In this document: one piece after another, positions 15,735-24,296 of the stretch
How positions within the stretch are numbered: position 1 is the stretch's first letter
How the letters are laid out: the number at the start of each line of letters is the position of its first letter
The notes under the pieces: model-generated
Database searches by the model: none
Told to the model about the DNA's origin: nothing
Seen by the model: only the letters and a program-made list of their open reading frames with translations
Program-made: the position numbers and the translations under genes
From: Bacteroidales bacterium
GTDB lineage: Bacteria; Bacteroidota; Bacteroidia; Bacteroidales; G3-4614
Length of the DNA stretch: 64,000 nt
Assembly: GCA_015061035.1 (NCBI GenBank)
Contig: SUXK01000001.1
Span: 186,001-250,000 of the forward strand
Direction of reading: 5' to 3'

Positions 15735-16988
15735 ATGTTCGGAAAAATCAGAGAAAAGAGTTATTATCCGTGGTTGGTTGTAGTGTTACTGTCAGGAGTA
15801 GCATTTCTTAACTATATGGATAGGCAGATGCTAAGTACAATGCGATTTGCCATGTCGGAAGATATAATAGAGGTAGCAGAGAGTTACACAGGCCCATGGG
15901 GCTGGGGAGCATTAATGGCTGCTTTTATGTGGATTTATGGATTGATGAGTCCCATATCAGGAACAATAGCAGATAGGCTTAATCGCAAATATCTAATTGT
16001 TGGTAGTCTATTTGTATGGTCGGCAGTAACCTTTTTGATGGGATATGTGGATAACTATTGGCAACTATACACTCTACGTGCAGTAATGGGATTTAGCGAA
16101 GCGTTATATATTCCAGCAGCACTATCCCTTATTGCTGATATTCATAGCGGGAAAACACGCTCCATTGCCATTGGAATACATATGACAGGTCTATATCTTG
16201 GTCAGATAGCAGGAGGTTTTGGTTCGATATTCTCAAGTAAACTTGAGTGGCAAAACGTATTCTTGTTATGCGGATTGATAGGTATGATATATGCCATAGT
16301 GCTTATAATGTTTATAAGTGACCCAGGTCGTGAGAAGAAGAGTGTTGCAACCACTCAGCCAAGCATATTCAAGGGTGTGGCTTTGGTATTGACCAATGTA
16401 GCATTTTGGGCAGTATTGTTTGTCTTTACCACATTGAGTATGCCGGGATGGGCAACTAAAAACTGGTTACCTGAACTATTGGCAAAGGTAATCAATAGCA
16501 ATTGGGGAATAGAGATAGGAAAGGCAATGGATTATGCAGGGCCAATAGCGGTAATATCGCTTGCGGGAGCATCATTTATTGGAGCGATGATAGGCGGAAA
16601 ACTATCTGATAAGTGGGTACAAAAAAATGTCCGAGGACGTGTATATACAAGTTGTATAGGATTGGCATTGATAGTACCATCGTTGGTGTTTATGGGCTTA
16701 GGTAATAGCCTCTTTGCTGTGGTACTTGCTATACTATGCTTTGGAATAGGATACGGATTCTTTGACACAAACAATATGCCTATCCTTTGTCAGTTTGTAC
16801 CATCAAATCAAAGGGCGACAGCATACGGTTTTATAAATATGGCTGGAGTACTCGGAGGAGCAGCCATAACAACAGCACTCGGTAACTTGTCGTTAGGAAC
16901 AGGCTTTGCCCTGCTTGGAGGAGTTGTGGTGTTGTCGTTACTTGTACAGATAACAATGCTACGTCCCAAAACAGTAAATATGGAATAA
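15735..16988 (+). CDS. nanT: MFS transporter, probable sialic acid permease
   Basis: A 417-residue inner-membrane protein with about 12 transmembrane helices in two halves. The family motif after helix 2 is GTIADRLNRKYLI, and NYMDRQ is in helix 1. It is the first gene of a run with N-acetylneuraminate lyase and N-acylglucosamine epimerase, so N-acetylneuraminate is the most likely substrate, as for the MFS NanT of Bacteroides fragilis. The gap to nanA is 20 bases. It has its own promoter and possible attenuator. Substrate assignment rests on context. Confidence 0.85.
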   Translation: MFGKIREKSYYPWLVVVLLSGVAFLNYMDRQMLSTMRFAMSEDIIEVAESYTGPWGWGALMAAFMWIYGLMSPISGTIADRLNRKYLIVGSLFVWSAVTFLMGYVDNYWQLYTLRAVMGFSEALYIPAALSLIADIHSGKTRSIAIGIHMTGLYLGQIAGGFGSIFSSKLEWQNVFLLCGLIGMIYAIVLIMFISDPGREKKSVATTQPSIFKGVALVLTNVAFWAVLFVFTTLSMPGWATKNWLPELLAKVINSNWGIEIGKAMDYAGPIAVISLAGASFIGAMIGGKLSDKWVQKNVRGRVYTSCIGLALIVPSLVFMGLGNSLFAVVLAILCFGIGYGFFDTNNMPILCQFVPSNQRATAYGFINMAGVLGGAAITTALGNLSLGTGFALLGGVVVLSLLVQITMLRPKTVNME

Positions 16989-17008
16989 AACAAACATAAT
17001 ATAAGACT

Positions 17009-17926
17009 ATGGAAAAGATTAAAGGACTTATTGATGCACCATTTACACCATTTTATGAGAATGGCGAGGTAAACTACGAACCAATAGCAGCGTATGCCGA
17101 TATGTTGTATAAAAATGGATTAAAAGGAGTTTTTATAAACGGCTCTTCGGGTGAGGGATATATGCTGACCGATGATGAACGAAAACGTCTTGCTGAGCGT
17201 TGGATGGAGTGCGCACCAAAAGATTTCAAAGTGATAGTTCACGTTGGAAGTTGTTGCGTGAAATCAAGTAAGGAGTTGGCACGTCATGCACAAGAGATAG
17301 GAGCATGGGGTATAGGTGCCATGGCTCCCCCATTCCCAAAAATTGGACGTATTGAGGAGTTGGTAAAATATATTGAGGAGATAGCATCAGGTGCGCCAGA
17401 TCTACCATTCTACTACTATCATATACCAGCATTCAACGGTGCATTTTTGCCAATGACCGAGTTGTTGGCAGCAGTAGATGGCAGAGTACCCAACTTTGCA
17501 GGAATAAAATATACATTTGAAAGTATATACGAATACAACCAATGCCGTTTATATAAGAATGGCAAATATGATATGCTTCATGGACAAGATGAGACAATTC
17601 TTCCATCATTAGCAATGGGTGGAGCAGAAGGAGGTATTGGAGGAACAACCAACTACAACGGACGTGAATTGGTTGGGATTATCGAAGACTGGAAAGCAGG
17701 TAACATTGAGTCGGCACGTGAACGTCAGAACTTCTCACAAGAGGTTATCAATGTAATATGCCATTATAGGGGTAACATTGTGGGAGGTAAACGAATAATG
17801 AAACTCATTGGACTTGATTTAGGCAAAAACCGCACACCCTTCCGTAATATGACAGATGAAGAGGAGATGGCAATGAAACAAGAGTTGGAGGCAATTGGAT
17901 TCTTTGAGCGTTGTAATAAATTTTAG
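17009..17926 (+). CDS. nanA: N-acetylneuraminate lyase
   Basis: A 305-residue class I aldolase of the DHDPS/NAL family that splits sialic acid into N-acetylmannosamine and pyruvate. The pyruvate-binding GSSGEG is at residues 45-50. The catalytic Tyr137 lies in YYYHIP, and the Schiff-base Lys167 in GIKYT. The spacing matches the E. coli enzyme (Tyr137, Lys165). GGIGGTTNY is the substrate-specific loop. It lies between the transporter and the epimerase, 3 bases before the latter, in one transcription unit. The sister family dihydrodipicolinate synthase is less likely in this context. Confidence 0.94.
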   Translation: MEKIKGLIDAPFTPFYENGEVNYEPIAAYADMLYKNGLKGVFINGSSGEGYMLTDDERKRLAERWMECAPKDFKVIVHVGSCCVKSSKELARHAQEIGAWGIGAMAPPFPKIGRIEELVKYIEEIASGAPDLPFYYYHIPAFNGAFLPMTELLAAVDGRVPNFAGIKYTFESIYEYNQCRLYKNGKYDMLHGQDETILPSLAMGGAEGGIGGTTNYNGRELVGIIEDWKAGNIESARERQNFSQEVINVICHYRGNIVGGKRIMKLIGLDLGKNRTPFRNMTDEEEMAMKQELEAIGFFERCNKF

Positions 17927-17929
17927 GTA

Positions 17930-19111
17930 ATGGACGTAAAAGCATATATAAAAGAGTGGCAAGAGAGTTACAAACGTGATTTTGTAAACAATATAATGCC
18001 CTTTTGGCTAAAGTATGGATTAGATAGAGAGAATGGCGGAGTATATACCTGTCTTAATCGAGATGGCTCTCTTATTGATACAACCAAGTCGGTATGGTTT
18101 CAAGGACGTTTTGGTTTTGTAGCAGCCTTTGCATATAACAATATAGAGCAGAACAAAGAGTGGTTAGAGGCTTCGAAAAGTTGTATCGATTTTATCGAAA
18201 AAAATTGTTTTGATAGCGATGGCAGAATGTACTTTGAAGTAACCGCAGAGGGGACACCATTGCGTAAACGCCGTTATCTCTTCTCTGAGTGTTTTGCAGC
18301 CATTGCAATGTCGGAATATTCGATAGCATCGGGCGATAAGAGTTATGCAGTAAAGGCTTTGGATTTGTTTGAAAGAATACTCTATTATCTTGAAACACCC
18401 GGAGTACTTGAACCAAAATATCTTCCCACACTAAAAGCAAGAGGTCACTCAATAACAATGATATTGATAAACACAGCATCTCGTATAAGAGCAGCCATTT
18501 CATCGGAAAAACTCGATAAACGAATTGAAGAATCAATATCAGATCTAAAAAAATACTTTATCCATCCCGAATATGAAGCGCTACTTGAAATGGTGGGTGA
18601 AAACGGAGAGGTTATAGATACTATTAACGGACGCACCATAAACCCAGGTCACTGCATTGAAACAGCATGGTTCTTATTGGAGGAGGCACGTTATCGCAAT
18701 TGGGATAAGGATATAGTAGATACTGCAATAACAATACTTGATTGGTCATGGAAGTGGGGTTGGGATGAGCAATATGGAGGAATAATCAATTTCAAAGATT
18801 GTAAAAACCTGCCACCTCAAGACTATTCACAGGATATGAAATTCTGGTGGCCACAAACAGAGGCAATCATTGCAACCCTCTACGCATATTTGGCAACAAA
18901 AGATGAAAAATATCTTGAGATGCACCGTCAAGTAAGTGAGTGGACGTATGCTCACTTCCCCGATAAAGAGTTTGGAGAGTGGTATGGGTATCTTCATCGC
19001 GATGGAACCGTAGCACAGCCAGCAAAAGGAAACATATTTAAAGGTCCTTTCCACATACCGCGTATGATGATACGCTCATATATGTTGTGCGATGATATAT
19101 TGAATATGTAA
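17930..19111 (+). CDS. nanE: N-acylglucosamine 2-epimerase (ManNAc to GlcNAc)
   Basis: A 393-residue AGE-family (alpha/alpha)6-barrel enzyme, unlike the small phosphate-dependent NanE of enterobacteria. Likely active-site residues are Arg60 (WFQGRFG), His241 (NPGHCIETAW), Glu350-region (FGEWYGY) and His375 (KGPFHIPRM). In Bacteroides fragilis an enzyme of this type was shown to turn ManNAc into GlcNAc before phosphorylation. Here it directly follows nanA (3-base gap) and precedes the NanM-like gene (7-base gap). The ROK kinase downstream could then phosphorylate GlcNAc. Confidence 0.92.
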   Translation: MDVKAYIKEWQESYKRDFVNNIMPFWLKYGLDRENGGVYTCLNRDGSLIDTTKSVWFQGRFGFVAAFAYNNIEQNKEWLEASKSCIDFIEKNCFDSDGRMYFEVTAEGTPLRKRRYLFSECFAAIAMSEYSIASGDKSYAVKALDLFERILYYLETPGVLEPKYLPTLKARGHSITMILINTASRIRAAISSEKLDKRIEESISDLKKYFIHPEYEALLEMVGENGEVIDTINGRTINPGHCIETAWFLLEEARYRNWDKDIVDTAITILDWSWKWGWDEQYGGIINFKDCKNLPPQDYSQDMKFWWPQTEAIIATLYAYLATKDEKYLEMHRQVSEWTYAHFPDKEFGEWYGYLHRDGTVAQPAKGNIFKGPFHIPRMMIRSYMLCDDILNM

Positions 19112-19118
19112 TATAGAT

Positions 19119-20327
19119 ATGAATAAACGCAAAATAACAATAATAAAGCATTGCTGCCTAATAGTTATGGCAGTGATGCTTTTTGTTTCATGTCAATGCA
19201 ACAATATTTCTAAAGATAATATAACCATATATCCATTCCCTTCGGAAAATGACGGAAGTGAAAATGGTTTGTCTGCTCTATATGCTGGGTTGGTTGAAGA
19301 TAATATAGTTATTATGGGAGGATGCAACTTCCCTGAACAACCAGCATCAGAGGGAGGTAAAAAACGTTACTACAAATCTATATATACAGCACCTGTTCCA
19401 ACTGATGCTGATACAGTTTTACAGTGGCAAAAGATAGGAGAGATAGATGATGCTTCAGCCTATGGAGTATCACTTTCAATGTTAGGAGGAGTGGTATGTG
19501 TAGGCGGAACAACCGAAAAAAAGAGTCTTTCAACTGCAAATATAATAATGATAGACAAAGACTCTATGGAGATAACCATAAATCCTTTGCCCGATTTGCC
19601 TGTTTCTCTTGATAATATGGGTGGAGCAGTTATGGATACAATGCTCATAGTGGCAGGAGGAAACGCTAATGGAAAACCTTCAAACAGAGTATTCCTTTTA
19701 GATTTTACAAACCTTCAACAGGAGTGGGTAGAGTTACCTTCGTTTCCAGGAAATCCCAGAGTACAACCTGTATGTGCAGTAATGACAAACCAAGAGGGAG
19801 AAAAGGCGTTCTATATATGGGGAGGATTTTCTCCATCAATAAATGATAGGCCCCCAACAGTCTCTGCCAACGGATATAGATATATATTCAAAAAAGGAGA
19901 GTGGGAGGAGTTGTCTGCACCCAAAGTGGGAGAGGAAGAGATATTCTTAGGTGGAGCAGCAGTATCTATAATAAATGATACAATGAGTGTATTCTCAGGA
20001 GGAGTAAACGCTCATATATTTTTGAAGGCACTACAACGCGAGGCGGCAATAAAAGAGGCGGTATCAAAAAAAGATACAATAACTGAAAAGATGCTAAGAG
20101 CGGAGGCAAAAGAGTATATGATACAGCACCCTGAGTGGTATAAATTTAATCCTCGAGTATTAGTTTATAACTCAAAAAGAAACAATTGGGAAGAGATAGT
20201 TGTTACACCATTAACAGCACGAGCAGGAGCATCCCTTTTACATAAAGAGGGAGAGTTGTATTCCATAGGAGGGGAAACAAAACCGGGAATACGCGATGCT
20301 CATGTAGTAAAAGTACTCTTAGAATAG
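19119..20327 (+). CDS. nanM: NanM-like kelch lipoprotein (N-acetylneuraminate epimerase/mutarotase)
   Basis: A 402-residue beta-propeller with kelch-type repeats (MGGxx, VVxVGGxT, LIVAGGNANGK, YIWGGFSP, SVFSGGVN, YSIGGE). The N-terminal lipoprotein signal has VSCQC (first Cys about residue 25), so it is anchored in the envelope rather than free in the periplasm like the E. coli YjhT/NanM. NanM converts alpha- to beta-sialic acid after sialidase release and speeds its uptake. It belongs to the cyclically permuted mutarotase family, and the context (7 bases after the epimerase) supports the role. It is the last gene before the ROK promoter. Confidence 0.87.
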   Translation: MNKRKITIIKHCCLIVMAVMLFVSCQCNNISKDNITIYPFPSENDGSENGLSALYAGLVEDNIVIMGGCNFPEQPASEGGKKRYYKSIYTAPVPTDADTVLQWQKIGEIDDASAYGVSLSMLGGVVCVGGTTEKKSLSTANIIMIDKDSMEITINPLPDLPVSLDNMGGAVMDTMLIVAGGNANGKPSNRVFLLDFTNLQQEWVELPSFPGNPRVQPVCAVMTNQEGEKAFYIWGGFSPSINDRPPTVSANGYRYIFKKGEWEELSAPKVGEEEIFLGGAAVSIINDTMSVFSGGVNAHIFLKALQREAAIKEAVSKKDTITEKMLRAEAKEYMIQHPEWYKFNPRVLVYNSKRNNWEEIVVTPLTARAGASLLHKEGELYSIGGETKPGIRDAHVVKVLLE

Positions 20328-20378
20328 ATGTAAACTGATTAAAAAGTTATTAATATAAAAAAATATTAAACAATATCT

Positions 20379-20408
20379 TTGAAATAAAAAAAAAGAGATA
20401 TAACTTTG
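20379..20408 (+). promoter_or_regulatory. promoter of the ROK kinase gene
   Basis: TTG at 20379-20381, 19 nt, TAACTTTG at 20401-20408, giving a leader of about 38 nt. The kinase can thus be expressed independently of the nan operon. Confidence 0.7.
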
Positions 20409-20453
20409 CGATATAGCAAAACAACACATACTATAATTTAAAATAAAATTGTT

Positions 20454-21422
20454 ATGAGCAAACCTTATGTAGTAGGTATTGATATAGGTGGTACCAATAC
20501 CGTATTCGGCATCGTTGATGCACGAGGAACAATAATTGCAAGCGGATCAATAAAAACAGGAAAACATTCAAAGATTGAAGATTACGTTGATGAACTTCAT
20601 GAGAATTTGTTCCAATTGTTAGAAAAAAACAATGCAGTTGGCAAAATTGCAGGAATAGGAGTAGGAGCACCAAACGGAAACTACTTCAATGGAACAATTG
20701 AGTTTGCTCCTAACTTGCCATGGCGTGGAGTATTACCATTGGCTGATATGTTAACAGAAAGATTTGGAATACCCGTAGCATTGACAAACGATGCAAACGC
20801 AGCAGCAATTGGTGAAATGACATACGGAGCAGCAAGAGGATTAAAAGATTTTATAATGATAACTCTTGGAACAGGAGTAGGTAGTGGAATTGTAGTAAAC
20901 GGACAATTAGTTTACGGACACGATGGGTTTGCTGGAGAGTTAGGACACGTAATAGTAAAACCTATAAACGGACGTGCATGTGGATGTGGAAGAACAGGAT
21001 GTCTTGAAACATACGCATCAGCAACAGGAGTTGCTCGTACAGCAAGAGAGTTCTTGGAAATCCGTAAAGATAACAGTCTATTGCGTCAAATACCAGTACA
21101 AGACATAACTTCAAAAGATGTTTACGATGCTGCAATAGCAGGTGACCAAATAGCAAAAGATATATTTGAATATACAGGAAATATTTTGGGTGAGGCATTT
21201 GCAAACTTTACAGCATTCTCAAGTCCTAAAGCAATAATCTTGTTCGGAGGTCTTGCAAAATCTGGAGATTTGATAATGAAACCTATCAAAGAGAGTATGG
21301 AGCGTAATATGTTGAACATTTACAAAAACAAAGTAACTCTACTATTCTCTGAATTAAAAGAGAGCGACGCTGCCGTATTAGGAGCAAGTGCTCTTGGATG
21401 GGAAGCAAAGGATAAACAATAA
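20454..21422 (+). CDS. ROK-family sugar kinase, probably glucose/GlcNAc/ManNAc
   Basis: A 322-residue ATP-dependent sugar kinase. Seen: the phosphate-binding VGIDIGGTN (residues 7-15), the catalytic Asp113 (LTNDANAAA), GTGVGSGIV, and the ROK zinc site His165 with Cys176, Cys178 and Cys183 (GHVIV...CGCGRTGCLE). The protein resembles the Bacteroides RokA glucokinase, which also takes amino sugars. Next to the nan genes it most likely phosphorylates the GlcNAc produced by the epimerase. It has its own promoter and a strong terminator. Glucose as the main substrate remains possible. Confidence 0.92.
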   Translation: MSKPYVVGIDIGGTNTVFGIVDARGTIIASGSIKTGKHSKIEDYVDELHENLFQLLEKNNAVGKIAGIGVGAPNGNYFNGTIEFAPNLPWRGVLPLADMLTERFGIPVALTNDANAAAIGEMTYGAARGLKDFIMITLGTGVGSGIVVNGQLVYGHDGFAGELGHVIVKPINGRACGCGRTGCLETYASATGVARTAREFLEIRKDNSLLRQIPVQDITSKDVYDAAIAGDQIAKDIFEYTGNILGEAFANFTAFSSPKAIILFGGLAKSGDLIMKPIKESMERNMLNIYKNKVTLLFSELKESDAAVLGASALGWEAKDKQ

Positions 21423-21440
21423 AAAAGTTATTATCAGACG

Positions 21441-21486
21441 AGAGCGGCATTATTTCAGAAGAGAAGTTGTGCCGCTCTTTTTTATA
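21441..21486 (+). terminator. terminator after the ROK kinase gene
   Basis: A 9-bp GC-rich stem (21441-21449 with 21470-21478), 20-nt loop, followed by a T-run. Confidence 0.85.
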
Positions 21487-21503
21487 AAAAAAGTTGAAAG
21501 GAT

Positions 21504-22109
21504 ATGGAAGAATTAAACTATTCCGATCTGTTTGGAATTACACCCAATAGAAAACTTGTTCAGAAGAACATGTTATTGGTAGCAAACCCATTGCTGGAGG
21601 ATGTTTGTTTTGCTCGTTCTGTAGTCTATCTTGCAACCTTAGAACATGGCGATAACATTATGGGCTTTGTGCAAAATAAACCATATCCCTTTATGTTAGA
21701 TTCGGTATCTGACACCTTTAAAGATTTTAAAAATATACCAGTATATTGCGGAGGTCCTGTTGAACCAGACCGTCTCTTCTTTCTTCACGCATTAGGTAAT
21801 ACAATCCCCGATTCGCAATATATAGGAAATGGAATAAGCATAGGAGGAGATATAGTCTCGCTATTAGCATATCTATCGGCAGGAAACAAAATTGAGGGAT
21901 ATGTAAAATTCTTCTTAGGTTATAGCGGTTGGAGTGTTAACCAATTATTGAGAGAGATAAAAGATGAGTCGTGGGGTGTCACCGATTTGTATGGCGATAG
22001 AATACTCTACTCAAAAGAAAACGAAAAAATGTGGAGAAATTATACTCTTCGTTTAGGAGACGGCTATTCAGCGTGGTTAAGAGTGCCTCCAATGCCTGAG
22101 TTTAATTGA
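21504..22109 (+). CDS. YqgE/AlgH family protein (DUF179)
   Basis: A 201-residue cytosolic protein of the conserved YqgE/AlgH family. Seen: NMLLVANPLLEDVCFARSVVYL near the start, GFVQNKP, VYCGGPVE, FFLGYSGWSVNQLLREIKDESWG. The family is widespread; its biochemical function is not settled, although it was linked to alginate regulation in Pseudomonas. It begins after the kinase terminator and ends just before a 36-bp palindrome. No operon partner is obvious. Confidence 0.9.
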   Translation: MEELNYSDLFGITPNRKLVQKNMLLVANPLLEDVCFARSVVYLATLEHGDNIMGFVQNKPYPFMLDSVSDTFKDFKNIPVYCGGPVEPDRLFFLHALGNTIPDSQYIGNGISIGGDIVSLLAYLSAGNKIEGYVKFFLGYSGWSVNQLLREIKDESWGVTDLYGDRILYSKENEKMWRNYTLRLGDGYSAWLRVPPMPEFN

Positions 22110-22119
22110 TATTAGTTTA

Positions 22120-22155
22120 GTTATTAGTTAACGAGCATGCTCGTTAACTAATAAC
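22120..22155. repeat. 36-bp perfect palindrome between convergent genes
   Basis: The arms 22120-22137 and 22138-22155 are exact reverse complements, with GAGCATGCTC at the centre. It can form an 18-bp hairpin or cruciform. It lies between yqgE (+) and ferritin (-), so it may end both transcripts, but neither side has a good U-run. Confidence 0.75.
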
Positions 22156-22161
22156 TTACAA

Positions 22162-22683
22162 TTACTCTTTTCCTGCCAAAGGAGTGGGGGTAACGTATGT
22201 GCGAGTAGCAAGATCTTTGTCAATCATATACATACCAAACTTATTACCATCCACAGCACGCATAGCGTCAATTTGCTCTTGAACATTTTCTTCTTCCTCA
22301 ACTTGCTCGTCAACAAACCATACAAGCATATTTGAAGTAGCAAAATCCTTCTCTTCAGCAGCAATATGGCAAAGTTCGTTAATAAGCGAAGTGACTTTAC
22401 GCTCATGAACAATAGTATCTTCAAAAGCCTCAAGAGGAGTCTCCCAACTTGTCTTAACCTCAGGGATAGGAGCTAACTCAACTTTACCGCCACGAGCAAG
22501 AACATAGTTAATAAAAATTTGAGCGTGAGCCTGCTCCTCTTTAAATTGAACAGCAAACCAATTAGCTACACCTTTGTAACCCTTAGCAGAAGCATCAACC
22601 GACATTGATAAATATAGATATGCCGACCAGAACTCCGCATTAATTTGTGCATTTAGAGCATCTTCTAATCTTTTACTTAACAT
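22162..22683 (-). CDS. ftnA: ferritin (iron storage)
   Basis: A 173-residue non-haem bacterial ferritin that oxidises Fe(II) and stores it in a 24-mer shell. The ferroxidase ligands sit exactly where the E. coli FtnA has them: Glu17, Glu50, His53, Glu94, Gln127 and Glu130. The four-helix bundle plus short C-terminal helix is complete. There is no Met ligand for haem, so it is not a bacterioferritin. It is monocistronic, ending at the palindrome at 22120. A TATCTTCG box at 22756-22763 (minus) may be its promoter with a leader of about 65 nt. Confidence 0.96.
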   Translation of the reverse strand: MLSKRLEDALNAQINAEFWSAYLYLSMSVDASAKGYKGVANWFAVQFKEEQAHAQIFINYVLARGGKVELAPIPEVKTSWETPLEAFEDTIVHERKVTSLINELCHIAAEEKDFATSNMLVWFVDEQVEEEENVQEQIDAMRAVDGNKFGMYMIDKDLATRTYVTPTPLAGKE

Positions 22684-22752
22684 ATTATTTAATTTAAAGT
22701 TTATACATATATTAATAATATATAAAACAAACGTATAATAACTCCGTTTCGT

Positions 22753-22784
22753 TTGCGAAGATAAATAATATTTTTATAACTTTG
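22753..22784 (+). promoter_or_regulatory. promoter of the SIMPL-tadA-rnz operon
   Basis: TTG at 22753-22755, 21 nt, TAACTTTG at 22777-22784. The leader is about 20 nt. It overlaps the likely ferritin promoter region on the other strand. Confidence 0.55.
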
Positions 22785-22810
22785 CTACTCTAAAAACTAA
22801 AAAAATATAT

Positions 22811-23518
22811 ATGGAGAAGTATAAATTACCCGTAGCCGCAGCGTTAGTTGCCATAGGAATATTTTTAGGAGGCTTTGCAATAGCGAAAGCCATAATTACA
22901 ACAACAGAAATGTCGCGAGTGGTAAATGTAAAAGGACTATCCGTTCGTGAAGTGCCTGCCGATAAGGTAATATGGCCAATCACATTCAAGGAGATAGGCA
23001 ACAACTTAACAGGCCTATATAATACTATAAATACAAAGAACAATATAATAATATCATTCTTAAAAGCCAATGGAATAGATGAAAATGAGATAATCATTGC
23101 AGCGCCCGAGATAGTGGATTTACAAGCGGAGCGATATGGAAATCAAAATTACCTATACCGTTACAATGTAACATCCATAATAACCGTAACATCAAATAAA
23201 GTAAACTTAGTAACCGATTTGATGCTCAAACAAGCCGATTTAATTAAAAAAGGGGTGGCAATCATAGTAGGAAATTACCAATATCAACCAACCTTTACAT
23301 TTACAGGACTTAACGATATAAAACCCCAAATGATAGAGGAAGCAACCATAAATGCCCGAACAACAGCCGAGAAATTTGCTGCAGACTCACAAAGTAAGTT
23401 GGGGAAAATAAAAACAGCCAATCAAGGACAATTTACCATAAGTGACAGAGATAACAACACGCCCCAAATAAAAGAGGTGAGAGTAGTAACAAGTGTAACA
23501 TATTTCCTTGAAGATTAA
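22811..23518 (+). CDS. SIMPL domain protein (DUF541), membrane-anchored
   Basis: A 235-residue protein with one N-terminal hydrophobic helix (about 8-30, AAALVAIGIFLGGFAIAKAII) that is either an uncleaved anchor or a signal. A SIMPL/DUF541 domain covers nearly all the rest (VVNVKGLSVREVPADKVIWPITF near the start; SKLGKIKTANQGQFTI late). Members are oligomeric periplasmic proteins of unclear role. It is the first gene of a tight operon with the deaminase (3-base gap), a 90-residue protein and RNase Z. Confidence 0.88.
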   Translation: MEKYKLPVAAALVAIGIFLGGFAIAKAIITTTEMSRVVNVKGLSVREVPADKVIWPITFKEIGNNLTGLYNTINTKNNIIISFLKANGIDENEIIIAAPEIVDLQAERYGNQNYLYRYNVTSIITVTSNKVNLVTDLMLKQADLIKKGVAIIVGNYQYQPTFTFTGLNDIKPQMIEEATINARTTAEKFAADSQSKLGKIKTANQGQFTISDRDNNTPQIKEVRVVTSVTYFLED

Positions 23519-23521
23519 ACA

Positions 23522-23962
23522 ATGAGTATCTCAGATGATGAAAAGTTTATGCAGATGGCATATCGCGAAGCCCAAGCAGCATACTCTGACGGAGAGATAC
23601 CAGTAGGAGCAGTAGTGGTGTGTAACGGAATGGTAATAGCAAGATCGCATAACTTAACCGAAATGCTAAACGATGTAACTGCTCATGCCGAGATGCAGGC
23701 AATAACAGCGGCAACAAACCAACTGGGCGGAAAATATCTGAACAAATGCACTATGTATGTAACATTGGAGCCTTGCATTATGTGTGCTGGAGCATTAGGG
23801 TGGTCGCAGTTAGGACGTTTAGTGTGGGGAGCAGATGATGCAAAGCGAGGATTCTCCCGATTTGCACCTGAAGCATTACATCCCAAAACTGAAATAGCCA
23901 AAGGTGTAATGGCAAAAGAGTGTGCTGAGATAATACAGGAATTTTTCAAAAACAAAAGATGA
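23522..23962 (+). CDS. tadA: tRNA-specific adenosine deaminase-like cytidine/deoxycytidylate deaminase
   Basis: A 146-residue zinc deaminase with the signature HAEMQAI (His55, catalytic Glu57) and TLEPCIMCAGA (Cys84, Cys87). Size and motif order fit TadA, which makes inosine at position 34 of tRNA-Arg. Guanine or nucleoside deaminases of the same fold cannot be fully excluded. It lies 3 bases after the SIMPL gene and 1 base before the next gene. Downstream RNase Z is also a tRNA-processing enzyme, which fits a tRNA-maturation theme. Confidence 0.88.
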   Translation: MSISDDEKFMQMAYREAQAAYSDGEIPVGAVVVCNGMVIARSHNLTEMLNDVTAHAEMQAITAATNQLGGKYLNKCTMYVTLEPCIMCAGALGWSQLGRLVWGADDAKRGFSRFAPEALHPKTEIAKGVMAKECAEIIQEFFKNKR

Positions 23963-23963
23963 T

Positions 23964-24236
23964 ATGAGCAAGAAAGTGATAGTCTCGTTTGAGATAAAAC
24001 CCGAAATGGCAATACTCATGAGTATGATATTGCACGGAGGAACATACGGAGTGCAAACAGCGAGCAAATTGCTAACTGCAAAGAGTATAAAAGATATGCA
24101 TGACATAGGCATGTCTATAATATCTCAAGTGGAGGAGCAAGAAGATTTAGAGGAGTACGAAGAGGAGATACTATCAAAACTTACACCCGATGAACAAGCT
24201 TTCTACAAAGAATTAAAACGAGCAACTGGCCGTTAA
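23964..24236 (+). CDS. 90-residue conserved-looking protein of unknown function
   Basis: A small acidic protein without signal or membrane segments. It starts with a short beta-type stretch (KKVIVSFEI), then a helix, then a Glu-rich second half (VEEQEDLEEYEEEILSKL). It starts 1 base after the deaminase stop and ends 60 bases before the RNase Z ATG, so it is clearly co-transcribed. I do not recognise a family. Confidence 0.75.
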   Translation: MSKKVIVSFEIKPEMAILMSMILHGGTYGVQTASKLLTAKSIKDMHDIGMSIISQVEEQEDLEEYEEEILSKLTPDEQAFYKELKRATGR

Positions 24237-24250
24237 ATATTGAGGAAAAG

Positions 24251-24274
24251 TAGGGACGTGGCCTGCCACGTCCG
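24251..24274. repeat. GC-rich palindrome, REP-like
   Basis: An 8-bp stem GGACGTGG/CCACGTCC (24254-24261 with 24266-24273), loop CCTG. Its base composition is very different from the AT-rich surroundings. It lies between the 90-residue protein gene and rnz. It has the look of a dispersed REP-type element or of a stabilising mRNA hairpin. Confidence 0.55.
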
Positions 24275-24296
24275 AAAAAAAGGTAATCCATATCAA

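Noticed and set aside
24240-24296. RNase Z starting at a TTG before the GC-rich hairpin
   Set aside because: The extension has no family support and would translate the palindrome. The ATG at 24297 starts the conserved fold.
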